NCBI RefSeq assembly: GCF_000311845.1
Contig: NZ_HE978575.1
Coordinates: 591,321-655,320 of the forward strand
From: Enorma massiliensis phI
GTDB lineage: Bacteria > Actinomycetota > Coriobacteriia > Coriobacteriales > Coriobacteriaceae
Direction of reading: 5' to 3'
Length of the DNA stretch: 64,000 nt
Shown here: piece after piece, positions 41,848-49,791 of the stretch
Layout of the letters: every line of letters starts with the position of its first letter
Position numbering within the stretch: the stretch's first letter is position 1
Notes under the pieces: generated by a model
Databases searched by the model: none
What the model saw: only the letters and a program-made list of their open reading frames with translations
What the model was told of the DNA's origin: nothing
Program-made: the position numbers and the translations under genes

Positions 41848-41913
41848 CACATGAAGCGCCGACACCCGGTGTTCACGTTTCACATGAAACGCCAACACCC
41901 GGTGTCTACGTTT
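41848..41913. repeat. Tandem 33-bp repeat with nested palindromes
   Basis: Two copies (41848-41880 and 41881-41913) differ at four positions. Each contains the palindrome ACACCCGGTGT flanked by AARCG...CGTTT, so each can form a nested hairpin. They lie in the hisB-hisH spacer, the first non-coupled junction in the run. Confidence 0.8.
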
Positions 41914-41946
41914 CATCTCTACGTTTGATCGTTTGAAGGAGAAGTC

Positions 41947-42693
41947 ATGGCGAACGCCCCCACGATAGCCGTTATCGATTACCACAAGGGAAACCTGTCG
42001 TCCGTGGCACGCGGATTGGCACGCGCGGGCGCCGAGGCGCTCGTGACCGACGATCCCGCGCAGATCCGTACGGCAGATGCCCTCGTGCTACCGGGCGTCG
42101 GCTCGTTTTACGATGCGATTGCGTTCATGCACGAGTCGGGCCAGGACGAGGCGGTGCTCGATGCGGTTCGCGGCGGAGCGGGCGTGCCGTTTTTGGGAAT
42201 CTGCCTCGGGCTCCAGCTGCTCTTCGAGCGCGGAGGCGAAGGCGTTCCCACGGATGGCGCCGCAGTTGAATCAGCCGATCCGTACGGGGCGGGCCTTGCC
42301 CCGGGCACGGTCTTCGAGGCCGAGGGCCGCCGTTGGGTGCGGGGGCTGGGACTGGTGCACGGCTCGTGCACCGTTTTGCCCTCGCGGCGCCTCAAGGTGC
42401 CGCACGTGGGCTGGGACCAGGTCCATCTGACGCATTCCGGGTCGAGGCATCCGCTGCTCCAGGGTTTCGCCGAGGGCACGAACGTCTACTTCACCCACTC
42501 CTATGCGGTGGAAACCGATATCGATTCCTCCGATGCCGTCGCGCTGACGCACTACGCCCGGAACTTCGCTTCCGTCGTGTGCCGCGGCAACCTTTACGGC
42601 TGCCAGTTTCATCCTGAGAAATCGTCGGCGCACGGGCATCAGATTCTCGAGAACTTCGTCGAGCTGGCGAGGTTATCAAAGGGGCTGGAGTAA
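41947..42693 (+). CDS. hisH: Imidazole glycerol phosphate synthase, glutaminase subunit
   Basis: A 248-residue class I glutamine amidotransferase that passes ammonia to HisF. The start AVIDYHKGNLSSVARGLARAG and the triad are visible: nucleophile Cys in VPFLGICLGLQLLFERG, and His/Glu in YGCQFHPEKSSAHG. It is slightly longer than usual because of an insertion (PTDGAAVESADPYGAGLAPGTVF in outline). The ribosome binding site GAAGGAGAAG precedes the ATG. HisA and HisF follow. Confidence 0.95.
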   Translation: MANAPTIAVIDYHKGNLSSVARGLARAGAEALVTDDPAQIRTADALVLPGVGSFYDAIAFMHESGQDEAVLDAVRGGAGVPFLGICLGLQLLFERGGEGVPTDGAAVESADPYGAGLAPGTVFEAEGRRWVRGLGLVHGSCTVLPSRRLKVPHVGWDQVHLTHSGSRHPLLQGFAEGTNVYFTHSYAVETDIDSSDAVALTHYARNFASVVCRGNLYGCQFHPEKSSAHGHQILENFVELARLSKGLE

Positions 42694-42725
42694 TCCAACA
42701 ATCCGTTTTACCTGCGGAGGTGAAC

Positions 42726-43472
42726 ATGATTCTCTTTCCTGCAATCGACCTTATCGCCGGCAAGGTGGTGCGCCTTGAGCGCGGCGACCGGGAGCATATG
42801 AAGGTGTACAGCGACGATCCCGCTACCGTGGCGCGCTCGTTTGCGGAGCAGGGCGCAACATGGGCGCACGTCGTCGATCTTTCCGCTGCGCTCGAGGAGG
42901 ACGAAGAGGCGCGCGAGGCTAATACCCGTGCCATCGAGGCGATCTGCGCGGTCGAGGGCCTCTCGGTGGATATCGGTGGCGGCGTTCGCTCGCTTGCGCG
43001 CATCGATGAGCTCGCGGCGCTCGGCTGCAAGCGTATCGCGCTCGGTACGGTCCTGGTGCGCGAGCCGGGGTTTGCCGAGGTGGCGGCTCGTGCGTTCGGA
43101 GGCCTGCTGGTTGCCGATGTGGCCGCGCGCGATGGAGAGGTGAAGGTGAACGGCTGGCGCGAGGGCGTGTCGCGCAGCGTCGAAGACGTGGTGGGAGAGC
43201 TTTCGAGCCTTGGATTCAAGCATCTCGTATTCACTGATATCGCGCGCGATGGCATGCAGACGGGCATCGATGCCGAAGCGTACCGGCGCGTGGCGCAGGT
43301 CGCCGGGTTTCCCGTCGTGGCGTCGGGAGGCATCTCGTCGCTCGACGATATCCGCGCGCTCGCGGCGGCGGGTCCAGAGGCAATAGAGGGCGCTATCACG
43401 GGGCGGGCGTTGTATGAGGGGGCCTTCAGCCTGGCCGAGGCCCTCGTTGCCGCCGAGGGAGGGGAGGCTTGA
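42726..43472 (+). CDS. hisA: ProFAR isomerase (phosphoribosylformimino-AICAR-P isomerase)
   Basis: A 248-residue (beta/alpha)8 isomerase. Catalytic Asp residues lie in [18 protein letters not shown] and in [20 protein letters not shown]. Phosphate-binding loops are [16 protein letters not shown] and [19 protein letters not shown] 42726 is chosen with GGAGG six bases upstream. The stop overlaps the hisF ATG (TGATG), as expected for coupled subunits of one pathway. In some actinobacteria HisA (PriA) also serves tryptophan synthesis, but the sequence alone does not settle that here. Confidence 0.95.
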   Translation: MILFPAIDLIAGKVVRLERGDREHMKVYSDDPATVARSFAEQGATWAHVVDLSAALEEDEEAREANTRAIEAICAVEGLSVDIGGGVRSLARIDELAALGCKRIALGTVLVREPGFAEVAARAFGGLLVADVAARDGEVKVNGWREGVSRSVEDVVGELSSLGFKHLVFTDIARDGMQTGIDAEAYRRVAQVAGFPVVASGGISSLDDIRALAAAGPEAIEGAITGRALYEGAFSLAEALVAAEGGEA

Positions 43473-44254
43473 TGCTTACCAAACGCGTCATACCCTGTTT
43501 GGATGTGAAAAACGGACGCGTGGTGAAGGGCGTGAACTTCGTAGCGCTTCGCGATGCCGGAGACCCAGTAGAGCTCGCTGCGGCATACGACCGCGAGGGC
43601 GCCGACGAGGTGATTTTCCTCGATATCACGGCGACGAGCGATAACCGCGCGACTACGATCGACATGGCGGCCCATGCGGCGGAGGAGCTCTCCATACCGT
43701 ATACGGTGGGCGGCGGTTTTCGTGACCTCGCTGGCATGCGCCAGATGGTCGCGGCCGGTGCCGACAAGGTGTCGCTCAACTCGGCGGCGGTGAAGGATCC
43801 TTCGCTTCTCACCCAAGCTGCCGCTGCGTTCGGCAGTCAAGCCGTCATCTGTGCTATCGATGCGAAGCGCGTGGGCGAGCCGGGCGCACCGGGAGCGGAT
43901 CGCTGGGAGGTTTACACCGCAGGCGGGCGCACGCCGACGGGCATCGATGCCGTGGCGTGGGCGGAGGAGGCGGCGCGCCGCGGCGCCGGAGAGATCCTGC
44001 TCACCAGCATGGATCGAGACGGCACCAAGGAGGGGTTCGACCTCGCGCTCACGCGGGCTGTGGCACGTGCGGTGCCCATTCCCGTGATCGCGTCCGGCGG
44101 TGTGGGAACGCTCGAGCACTTCGCGGAGGGAATCATCGAAGGGGAGGCCGACGCGGTCCTCGCGGCGAGCGTGTTCCATTTCGGTACGTTCAGCATCCGT
44201 GAGGTGAAAGAGTACATGGCGGCTCAGGGCATCCCCGTGCGGCTCGATTTCTAG
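43472..44254 (+). CDS. hisF: Imidazole glycerol phosphate synthase, cyclase subunit
   Basis: A 260-residue (beta/alpha)8 cyclase, partner of HisH. Catalytic Asp residues are in [20 protein letters not shown] and [18 protein letters not shown]. Other blocks are [47 protein letters not shown] in outline, and [16 protein letters not shown]. It carries an extra loop after AIDAKRVG ([10 protein letters not shown]) before [11 protein letters not shown] 43472 overlaps the hisA stop. A PAL31 palindrome and a terminator-like hairpin follow. Confidence 0.96.
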   Translation: MLTKRVIPCLDVKNGRVVKGVNFVALRDAGDPVELAAAYDREGADEVIFLDITATSDNRATTIDMAAHAAEELSIPYTVGGGFRDLAGMRQMVAAGADKVSLNSAAVKDPSLLTQAAAAFGSQAVICAIDAKRVGEPGAPGADRWEVYTAGGRTPTGIDAVAWAEEAARRGAGEILLTSMDRDGTKEGFDLALTRAVARAVPIPVIASGGVGTLEHFAEGIIEGEADAVLAASVFHFGTFSIREVKEYMAAQGIPVRLDF

Positions 44255-44274
44255 CGCCACGGGGCATGCAGGCG

Positions 44275-44303
44275 TGACAGTTGTGCCGGGTCAAACTGTC
44301 TCA
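44275..44303. repeat. PAL31 palindrome
   Basis: TGACAGTTGTGCCGGGTC then AAACTGTCTCA; the core is identical to the copy at 38323 except that the first TGAGACAG is shortened. It directly follows hisF. Confidence 0.8.
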
Positions 44304-44307
44304 TTTT

Positions 44308-44345
44308 TGAGTCAAAACGGGACGGGTTCGTTTTGACTCATTTTT
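44308..44345 (+). terminator. Terminator-like hairpin after hisF
   Basis: TGAGTCAAAACG pairs perfectly with CGTTTTGACTCA (12 bp, nine-base loop GGACGGGTT) and is followed by TTTTT. hisI is 116 bases further on, so transcription of hisI may depend on read-through or its own promoter. Confidence 0.65.
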
Positions 44346-44461
44346 GACTCATGTGCGGAACAGCGTGCTAGATTCCCCCGGCACCGCTGCCGCGCGGTCT
44401 CACTGATCGCACATACCCCGTCCCATTTCGACCATCTTGACTCGCGCAAAAGGAGCTCAAA

Positions 44462-44788
44462 ATGACCATCGATGATCTGACCTTCGACGACCGCGGACTC
44501 ATTCCGGCAGTGGTGCAGCAGTACGACACCGGCGAGGTGCTCATGGTGGCGTGGATGAATGCCGAATCGCTGCGCCTCACGCAGGAGACGGGGACCACGT
44601 GGTTCTGGAGTCGCAGCCGCCAGGAGCTCTGGAACAAGGGTGCCACGAGCGGCAACATGCAGCAGGTCAAGGAAATTCTCGCGGACTGCGACGCGGACAC
44701 CCTCCTCGTCAAGGTCGACTCGCCCGGTCCCGCCTGTCACACCGGCAACCGCACCTGTTTTTTCCAGCATCTCGGTAGCGCAGAATAG
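44462..44788 (+). CDS. hisI: Phosphoribosyl-AMP cyclohydrolase
   Basis: A 108-residue zinc enzyme, monofunctional (the HisE activity is a separate gene). The family core is [63 protein letters not shown] and NRTCFF. Zinc ligands are the three cysteines in DCDAD, ACHTG and RTCFF. AAAAGGAG precedes the ATG. A TIR element separates it from hisE. Confidence 0.95.
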   Translation: MTIDDLTFDDRGLIPAVVQQYDTGEVLMVAWMNAESLRLTQETGTTWFWSRSRQELWNKGATSGNMQQVKEILADCDADTLLVKVDSPGPACHTGNRTCFFQHLGSAE

Positions 44789-44794
44789 CGTTTT

Positions 44795-44920
44795 CAACTT
44801 TTGGGCACTTTATTGGGGACGATGCGAGTAGCGGGCAATCTGGTTGCGCAAGCGCGCAGGTAATCGAGGCGGTCAGTTCAAGGCTATATGAGTGACTCGT
44901 GTTCGAGTGCCCAAAAGTTG
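44795..44920. repeat. TIR element, copy 3
   Basis: A 126-base element with inverted ends CAACTTTTGGGCACTT / AGTGCCCAAAAGTTG, starting seven bases after the hisI stop and lying between hisI and hisE. The interior includes GCGAGTAGC and no ORF. Confidence 0.8.
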
Positions 44921-45020
44921 AAATCTGTTCTGCGGATCAATGGATTTGCCGACGTTTGCGCGCGGGAAGAACGGGCTTAGCGGGGCGCGCAGGTGTTCAA
45001 CGCGGATTTGGAGGATAAAC

Positions 45021-45338
45021 ATGGGAGAGAGAACGGCAAATGTCGTGCCTGGAGATATCGGCGTCACGATGAAGGGCTTGGCCGAGGTCATTCACGGCCG
45101 TCGCGAGGCATCGCCCGAGACGAGCTATACCGCGCGTCTCCTCACGGGGCCGGAGGACAAGCTGCTGAAGAAGGTCGCAGAGGAAGCGACCGAAGTCGTT
45201 ATGGCGTGCAAGGACGACGACCACGACCATATTCGCTACGAGGCAGCGGATCTCGTCTACCATCTGCTGGTCACGCTCGAGCGCTACGGTGTCACCATCG
45301 AGGAACTCGCTGGCGAGCTCGACGCACGCCATCGGTAG
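45021..45338 (+). CDS. hisE: Phosphoribosyl-ATP pyrophosphatase
   Basis: A 105-residue all-alpha NTP-pyrophosphohydrolase of the MazG-like superfamily. It shows SYTARLLTGPEDKLLKKVAEEATEVVMACKD (outline; Glu residues bind Mg) and IRYEAADLVYHLLVTLERYGV. ATG 45021 follows GGAGG; an in-frame ATG at 44940 is too far upstream. It completes steps two and three of histidine synthesis with hisI. Confidence 0.94.
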   Translation: MGERTANVVPGDIGVTMKGLAEVIHGRREASPETSYTARLLTGPEDKLLKKVAEEATEVVMACKDDDHDHIRYEAADLVYHLLVTLERYGVTIEELAGELDARHR

Positions 45339-45505
45339 GAGCGCTGTCCGCTCTGCATGCGCGACACGCAAGCGCATCGCTTGCTTTCCTGGCACGTGCT
45401 CGCCTCCGCCCATCCGTATGACATCATTTGCATGCTCCGGGGTACAATCGGGCTGGAACATCGGGCGGCCGATGGATGTCGGCGCGATTAGGAGGAGCGG
45501 TGCTC

Positions 45506-45871
45506 ATGGCAACCGAGGTGCTTTTTATTGAATATCCCAAGTGCTCGACGTGCAGGAAGGCCAAGAAGTGGCTGGACGATCATGGCATGAGCTACATCGA
45601 TCGCCATATCGTGGAGGACAATCCGCAGGCAGCCGAGATAGCCGATTGGCAGGAGCGGTCCGGCCTACCGCTGCGGCGCTTTTTCAACACGAGCGGCATG
45701 AAGTATCGCGAGCTCGGTGTGAAGGCCAAGCTCGATGCGGGAATGTCCGATGAGGACGCCCGCGCCTTGTTGGCAACGGATGGCATGTTGGTCAAGCGTC
45801 CGATCGTTGTAGCGGGCGATACCGTGCTCGTGGGATTTCGCGAGGCCGCATGGGAAGCGGCGCTCCTGTAG
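45506..45871 (+). CDS. ArsC/Spx-family thioredoxin-fold protein
   Basis: A 121-residue protein of the ArsC/Spx/YffB group. It has the N-terminal redox motif YPKCSTCRKAKKWLDDHG (CXXC) and RHIVEDNPQAAEIADWQERSG. Further signs are FFNTSGMKYRELGV and a cis-proline segment GMLVKRPIVVAGDTVLVGFRE. Members are arsenate reductases, Spx-type transcription effectors or YffB-like proteins; it lacks ars genes nearby, so arsenate reduction is not supported. ATG 45506 follows AGGAGGAG. It is a single gene. Confidence 0.88.
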   Translation: MATEVLFIEYPKCSTCRKAKKWLDDHGMSYIDRHIVEDNPQAAEIADWQERSGLPLRRFFNTSGMKYRELGVKAKLDAGMSDEDARALLATDGMLVKRPIVVAGDTVLVGFREAAWEAALL

Positions 45872-45904
45872 CCTGCGGCCGAGCGTGTTCACACGTCTGC
45901 GCCA

Positions 45905-45935
45905 TGAGACAGTTTCTCCTGGCACAACTGTCTCA
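45905..45935. repeat. PAL31 palindrome (inverted orientation)
   Basis: TGAGACAGTT, TCTCCTGGCAC, AACTGTCTCA. Read on the other strand it matches the TGAGACAGTTGTGCC core of the copies at 38323 and 44275. It lies between convergent genes. Confidence 0.85.
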
Positions 45936-45937
45936 TG

Positions 45938-46264
45938 TTAGGAGAGCAGGCTATTCATCTGCTGCATCTGATACATCACGATGCTGACCACGACGACGCA
46001 GACGACCAAGCAGAGTGCGCTGATGATGATGCCGACCGTTGCGGCCCAGCGATACGGGGCACGACGCTTGCGCGCGAGAACCCCGCATACGATGCTCGTG
46101 ATGACGAGCACGACGCCGACCGGCCAATTGATGTAATAGCCGATTGCCGCGCCCGCAATGCTGGCAACGAGCGAGATGATGGGGAGGGCTGGGCCGGGCG
46201 TGCGATGGAACTGCTCGGAGTCTTTCGCCTCGTCGATTTGATTCGCATCGAAGTGCTCGCTCAT
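45938..46264 (-). CDS. Small DUF4190-like membrane protein
   Basis: A 108-residue protein. A polar N-terminus (MSEHFDANQIDEAKDSEQFH) is followed by three hydrophobic segments (LPIISLVASIAGAAIGYYI, VGVVLVITSIVCGVLA, AATVGIIISALCLVVCVVVVS in outline) with the basic turn RKRRAPYRWA between helices 2 and 3. This layout is typical of DUF4190-type proteins of unknown function. It is a single leftward gene. Confidence 0.7.
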   Translation of the reverse strand: MSEHFDANQIDEAKDSEQFHRTPGPALPIISLVASIAGAAIGYYINWPVGVVLVITSIVCGVLARKRRAPYRWAATVGIIISALCLVVCVVVVSIVMYQMQQMNSLLS

Positions 46265-46392
46265 ATCATGCTCCCAACTGGTTGTTCGTTGCCGCTGCAG
46301 GTCGCAGGCGGTTCGGTGCCCTCTCTGCGCGCTGATACCCGATTATACGGCAGCTGCTACCATAGATGAAAAGGTTACAGAGGAGGAACGCA

Positions 46393-47154
46393 ATGGACGC
46401 ATCGGATCTGGAATCGCTGGCGCGGGCCGTCGCGGCGGGGGAGCTTTCCCCGAGCGAGCTGGTGGAGCGCGTCCGCGTGGGCACCGTCGCAGATTTGGGC
46501 TATGCGCAAGTAGACACCGAGCGCGGCGTGCGCACGGGCGTTTCCGAGGTGATCTATGGCGCAGGGAAGAGCGCCGCGCAGATTGCGGGAATCGTCGACG
46601 CCATGCGAGGGACGGGGCAGGAGCGCATTCTCATCACGCGCATGGATGAACGGAAGGCTGCCGAGCTTGCCGAGATGGGCTGCTCGTTCGCCTATCACGC
46701 CGAAGCCCATGCGGGCGTGGTGGGAGAGCTCCCCGAGCCGGATGGAAACGGCGAGATTCTGGTGCTAACGGCCGGCACGAGCGATATCGCCGTTGCCGAG
46801 GAAGCGGTGCTGACAGCGCGTTTCTTGGGCAACAGCGTGACTTGCGTGAACGATGCGGGCGTTGCGGGCATACACCGCTTGCTTCGTCATGGCGAGGAGA
46901 TCGCCCGTGCACAGGTGATCATCGCGATTGCGGGCATGGAGGGCGCGCTGCCGAGCGTGGTGGGAGGTCTTGCCGCTTGCCCGGTCATCGCCGTGCCCAC
47001 GAGTGTGGGTTACGGGGCGAACCTCGGCGGGCTCACGGCGTTGCTCGCTATGGTGAATAGCTGCGCGAGCGGCGTCTCCGTCGTCAACATAGACAATGGC
47101 TTCGGCGCGGCGTATCAGGCTTCGCTGATCAACCATTTGCCGGGGAAGGGGTAA
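46393..47154 (+). CDS. larB: LarB: pyridinium-3,5-biscarboxylic acid mononucleotide synthase
   Basis: A 253-residue enzyme that carboxylates and hydrolyses nicotinic acid adenine dinucleotide, the first step to the nickel-pincer nucleotide cofactor. It has an N-terminal helical region with DTERGVRTGVSEVIYGAGKS and a C-terminal PurE-like domain (LTAGTSDIAVAEEAVLTARFLGN in outline, VIIAIAGMEGALPSVVGGLA, PVIAVPTSVGYGANLGGLTALLAM). ATG 46393 follows AGGAGG. It is separate from larC (60952) and from the larA-type gene (57260) but probably serves the same enzyme. LarE, the sulfur transferase step, is not in the window. Confidence 0.93.
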   Translation: MDASDLESLARAVAAGELSPSELVERVRVGTVADLGYAQVDTERGVRTGVSEVIYGAGKSAAQIAGIVDAMRGTGQERILITRMDERKAAELAEMGCSFAYHAEAHAGVVGELPEPDGNGEILVLTAGTSDIAVAEEAVLTARFLGNSVTCVNDAGVAGIHRLLRHGEEIARAQVIIAIAGMEGALPSVVGGLAACPVIAVPTSVGYGANLGGLTALLAMVNSCASGVSVVNIDNGFGAAYQASLINHLPGKG

Positions 47155-47157
47155 CGG

Positions 47158-47266
47158 CAGGAGCCCCCGCCCCCTATCCTCTGTGCTCAGACAGTCCTCG
47201 CAAGAAAGCCCTCGCGGGCTTTTTTGCTGCGGAACTGCGCCAGAGGATAGGGGGCGGGGGCTCCTG
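47158..47266. repeat. HP2 hairpin, copy E, with embedded terminator
   Basis: Perfect 26-bp outer arms (47158-47183 and 47241-47266). The internal conserved motif is TGCTCAGACAGTCCTCGC opposite GCTGCGGAACTGCGCC. The inner stem AAAGCCC-TCGC-GGGCTTT is followed by TTT (47205-47226) and is a good rho-independent terminator for larB. It lies between convergent larB and nagA. Confidence 0.85.
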
Positions 47267-47408
47267 ACGGCTCGGACTTTGCCGGAAAATGGTTGAACCT
47301 GCGAGGAGATACGCCGCGTCGATGGGGGAACCGGGGAGATAACCTGGCGGGTTGCTTGGATTTGCGGGCCCGAACAACAATACATTCAAATACTAATTCA
47401 AGGCCGAT

Positions 47409-47526
47409 GGTTGCGAGCGCAGCTCGCAACCGAGCAAAGGGGGTCACGGCCTGCTTCTGAGCGCTTCCGCAGCGATTCAGCTTTGCTGAATCGCGAGGAC
47501 CAGCGAAGAAGCAACCCGGGACCCCC
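47409..47526. repeat. Hairpin plus HP1 copy C (inverted)
   Basis: First a perfect hairpin GGTTGCGAGC-GCA-GCTCGCAACC (47409-47431). Then HP1 on the minus strand (47439-47526): the internal motif reads CGCTGGTCCTCG opposite TGCGGAAGCGCTCAG, with inner stem CGATTCAGC-AAA-GCTGAATCG. It is downstream of nagA and may end that operon. Confidence 0.8.
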
Positions 47527-47542
47527 GGTCAGGTGGAAAGCC

Positions 47543-48703
47543 TTAGCGCTCGTACACCGTTCGGCCGCCCACGATGGTGCGCGCGACCTCCAGGTCGGAG
47601 TCGACGATCGTGAGGTCTGCGTCATAGCCGCAGGCGATCTGGCCCTTGGTGGCAAAGCCGATGAGCGTTGCCGGATTCTTCGTCATGAGGCGCGCGGCAT
47701 GCTCGACGTCTGTATCGGCGAACTTCACGATGTTGCGCAGCGCCTGAGCGAGCGTGAGCGTGGAGCCCGCGCGCACACCGGTGGAGGCGAGCTTGGCGTC
47801 GCCGTCTTCAACCACGACATCGTTCACCCCGAGCTTGTAGTTGCCGTCCGGGAGGCCTGCAGCCATGATGGAGTCGGTGATGGCCACCACGCGGTCCCAT
47901 CCCTTCGACTTCAGATACAGTCGCACGCTGCCGGGATGCAGGTGGCGTCCGTCGCAGATGGCCTCGACGTACAGGTCGCTCTCGATGGCGACGCCCCAGA
48001 TCGCGGGGTCATGCTGATGGAAGAGGCGCATGGCGTTGCCCAGATGGGTCGCGCTCGCCGCACCGGCGCGCACGCAGGCCATGGACTGGTCGTACCCGGC
48101 GCCGCTGTGCCCGATCGCGCAGGTGATGCCCAGGGCGTTGAGTTCGGGGATGAGCTCCTCGACGCCGGGAATCTCGGGGGCGAGGGTCGTGTAGCGCACG
48201 TGCCCGCCCGACGCGTCCTGGTACTCACGGAACAGATCGATGCTCGCGGTGTGCATCAGCAGGTGCTCGGGCATGGCGCCCTTGTATTCGCTCGAGAGAC
48301 AGGGTCCCTCGAGATGGATGCCCAGAAGCGCGGCGCCATCATAGGGGCCGCCCTCGATGACGCGCTTCGCCTGCTCCATGCACCAGAGCGTTTGCTCGGG
48401 CGTATCGGTGAGCACCGAGCAGAGCCAGCCGGTCACGCCCTGGCTGGCGAAGAACCGGCCGATGGTTCGTAGGCCCTCTTCATCGGCGGCGTTCACGTCG
48501 ACGTTGGCAGCGCCGTGCGTGTGAATGTCGATGAAGCCGGGCAGTACAGTCATGCCCTCGGCGTCGAGCTCGGGCAATTCGCGGAGATTCGCATATGAAC
48601 GGGGTAGGCCGGTGATGCGGCCGTTCTCCACGACGACATCGCAGCGCGTGCTGCCGGTCGGCAGGACCACCGTTGCGCCCTTAATGTAGAGCGAAGAGTC
48701 CAT
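47543..48703 (-). CDS. nagA: N-acetylglucosamine-6-phosphate deacetylase
   Basis: A 386-residue amidohydrolase removing acetate from GlcNAc-6-phosphate. Metal-binding motifs are GFIDIHTHGAANVDVN and HLEGPCLSSEYKGAMP, followed by AIGHSGAGYDQSMA, ATHLGNAMRLFHQHDPAI and the catalytic Asp in VVAITDSIMAAGLPDG. AGGGAG precedes the ATG. nagB lies directly upstream on the same strand, so the pair converts GlcNAc-6-P to fructose-6-P plus ammonia and acetate. No dedicated GlcNAc transporter is adjacent. Confidence 0.95.
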   Translation of the reverse strand: MDSSLYIKGATVVLPTGSTRCDVVVENGRITGLPRSYANLRELPELDAEGMTVLPGFIDIHTHGAANVDVNAADEEGLRTIGRFFASQGVTGWLCSVLTDTPEQTLWCMEQAKRVIEGGPYDGAALLGIHLEGPCLSSEYKGAMPEHLLMHTASIDLFREYQDASGGHVRYTTLAPEIPGVEELIPELNALGITCAIGHSGAGYDQSMACVRAGAASATHLGNAMRLFHQHDPAIWGVAIESDLYVEAICDGRHLHPGSVRLYLKSKGWDRVVAITDSIMAAGLPDGNYKLGVNDVVVEDGDAKLASTGVRAGSTLTLAQALRNIVKFADTDVEHAARLMTKNPATLIGFATKGQIACGYDADLTIVDSDLEVARTIVGGRTVYER

Positions 48704-48765
48704 AAGGTCTCCCTTCTCGCAGATAGCGGGCCTCGGGATGGCCCCGGGCCCGCTATGTTAGACGG

Positions 48766-49587
48766 TTAGTATGCCCGCTGCGCCGCGTTCGCGTTCACAT
48801 AGATGAGCGCATCGGGATGGTTCTGCAGCAGCGTCGCGGGGAACCCGGCGGTGACCGCTCCGTATGCGGCCCGGCGCACCACGGCGCGGTGCCAGTCGCG
48901 GAACACGCCCAGGCGCACCTTGCGGGCGCCCAGGATCTCGTGCATGCCGATGGTCACGCAGCGACGCGGGAAGTCCTCGAGGGAGCCGCCCATGTCTGCG
49001 ATGCAGTTCGTGGCACGCGTCTCGGGGTGAATATCGAGCGTGCGCGTGCGGAGGGCAGCGAACTCGTCGGGCGTGAGGCTTTCGTCGGGCTCGTTGAAGG
49101 CAAGGTGCCCGGTGATGCCGATGCCGCCGAAGGCGATGTCGACGCCTCCCAGCTCCTCGATGAGCGCGGGGATACGCTCCAGGTCCGTGGGATCGGGGAA
49201 CACTCGCTGCTCAGCAGGCATAAGGAGCTCTGGATCGATCTTGCCGTACACCTCACGGTTCATGAAGCCGCGGAACGACAACGGGTCGGACTCGTCGATC
49301 CATGCGCCATCGTCGGTGAGATACTCGTCCATGTTGATGAACCAGCAAGACTTGAGCGAGAGCTGGCGCTCGTTGACGAGGCGCACGAAGATGGGGTACT
49401 GCCCCACGGGGCCAACCGGGCAGATGAAGACGGTCTTCTCGCCAAGAGCGTTCTTGCGCTCGATCTCGGTCACCATCTCGAGGGCCATCTGGTAGAACAC
49501 CTCGCCGGAGTCGCCCAGCTTGAGAAGGGGCACGCGTGCCCCCTGGCCAAGCTCCTCGGCCGAGATGCGGTAGTAATCGTGCTTCAT
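48766..49587 (-). CDS. nagB: Glucosamine-6-phosphate deaminase
   Basis: A 273-residue sugar-phosphate isomerase/deaminase. Family blocks are MVTEIERKNALGEKTVFICP (substrate-loop region, variant), CWFINMDEYLTDDG (catalytic Asp), DIAFGGIGITGHLAFNEP, and TRATNCIADMGGSL. The variant phosphate-binding region suggests a diverged NagB-like enzyme, but the nagA neighbour supports the role. ATG 49587 follows AAAGGA; the longer in-frame start at 49695 has no ribosome binding site. Confidence 0.9.
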   Translation of the reverse strand: MKHDYYRISAEELGQGARVPLLKLGDSGEVFYQMALEMVTEIERKNALGEKTVFICPVGPVGQYPIFVRLVNERQLSLKSCWFINMDEYLTDDGAWIDESDPLSFRGFMNREVYGKIDPELLMPAEQRVFPDPTDLERIPALIEELGGVDIAFGGIGITGHLAFNEPDESLTPDEFAALRTRTLDIHPETRATNCIADMGGSLEDFPRRCVTIGMHEILGARKVRLGVFRDWHRAVVRRAAYGAVTAGFPATLLQNHPDALIYVNANAAQRAY

Positions 49588-49791
49588 GTTTCGTCCTTTC
49601 ACGTCGCGACGAACGATTCGCGTGAGTTGCCGGAAACGTGGCGAGGAGGATGCCCGGGTGAAGATGCCCATGGCCGTTTCTCGCATGCCTTCCATTCGCC
49701 GCAGGTATTCCCATAATGCTAGACAGCCGGACGCTGCTCGCGCAGGGCCCGGCTGCTCGTTAGACTACACAGGTTGATCCTGCGGGAGAGG

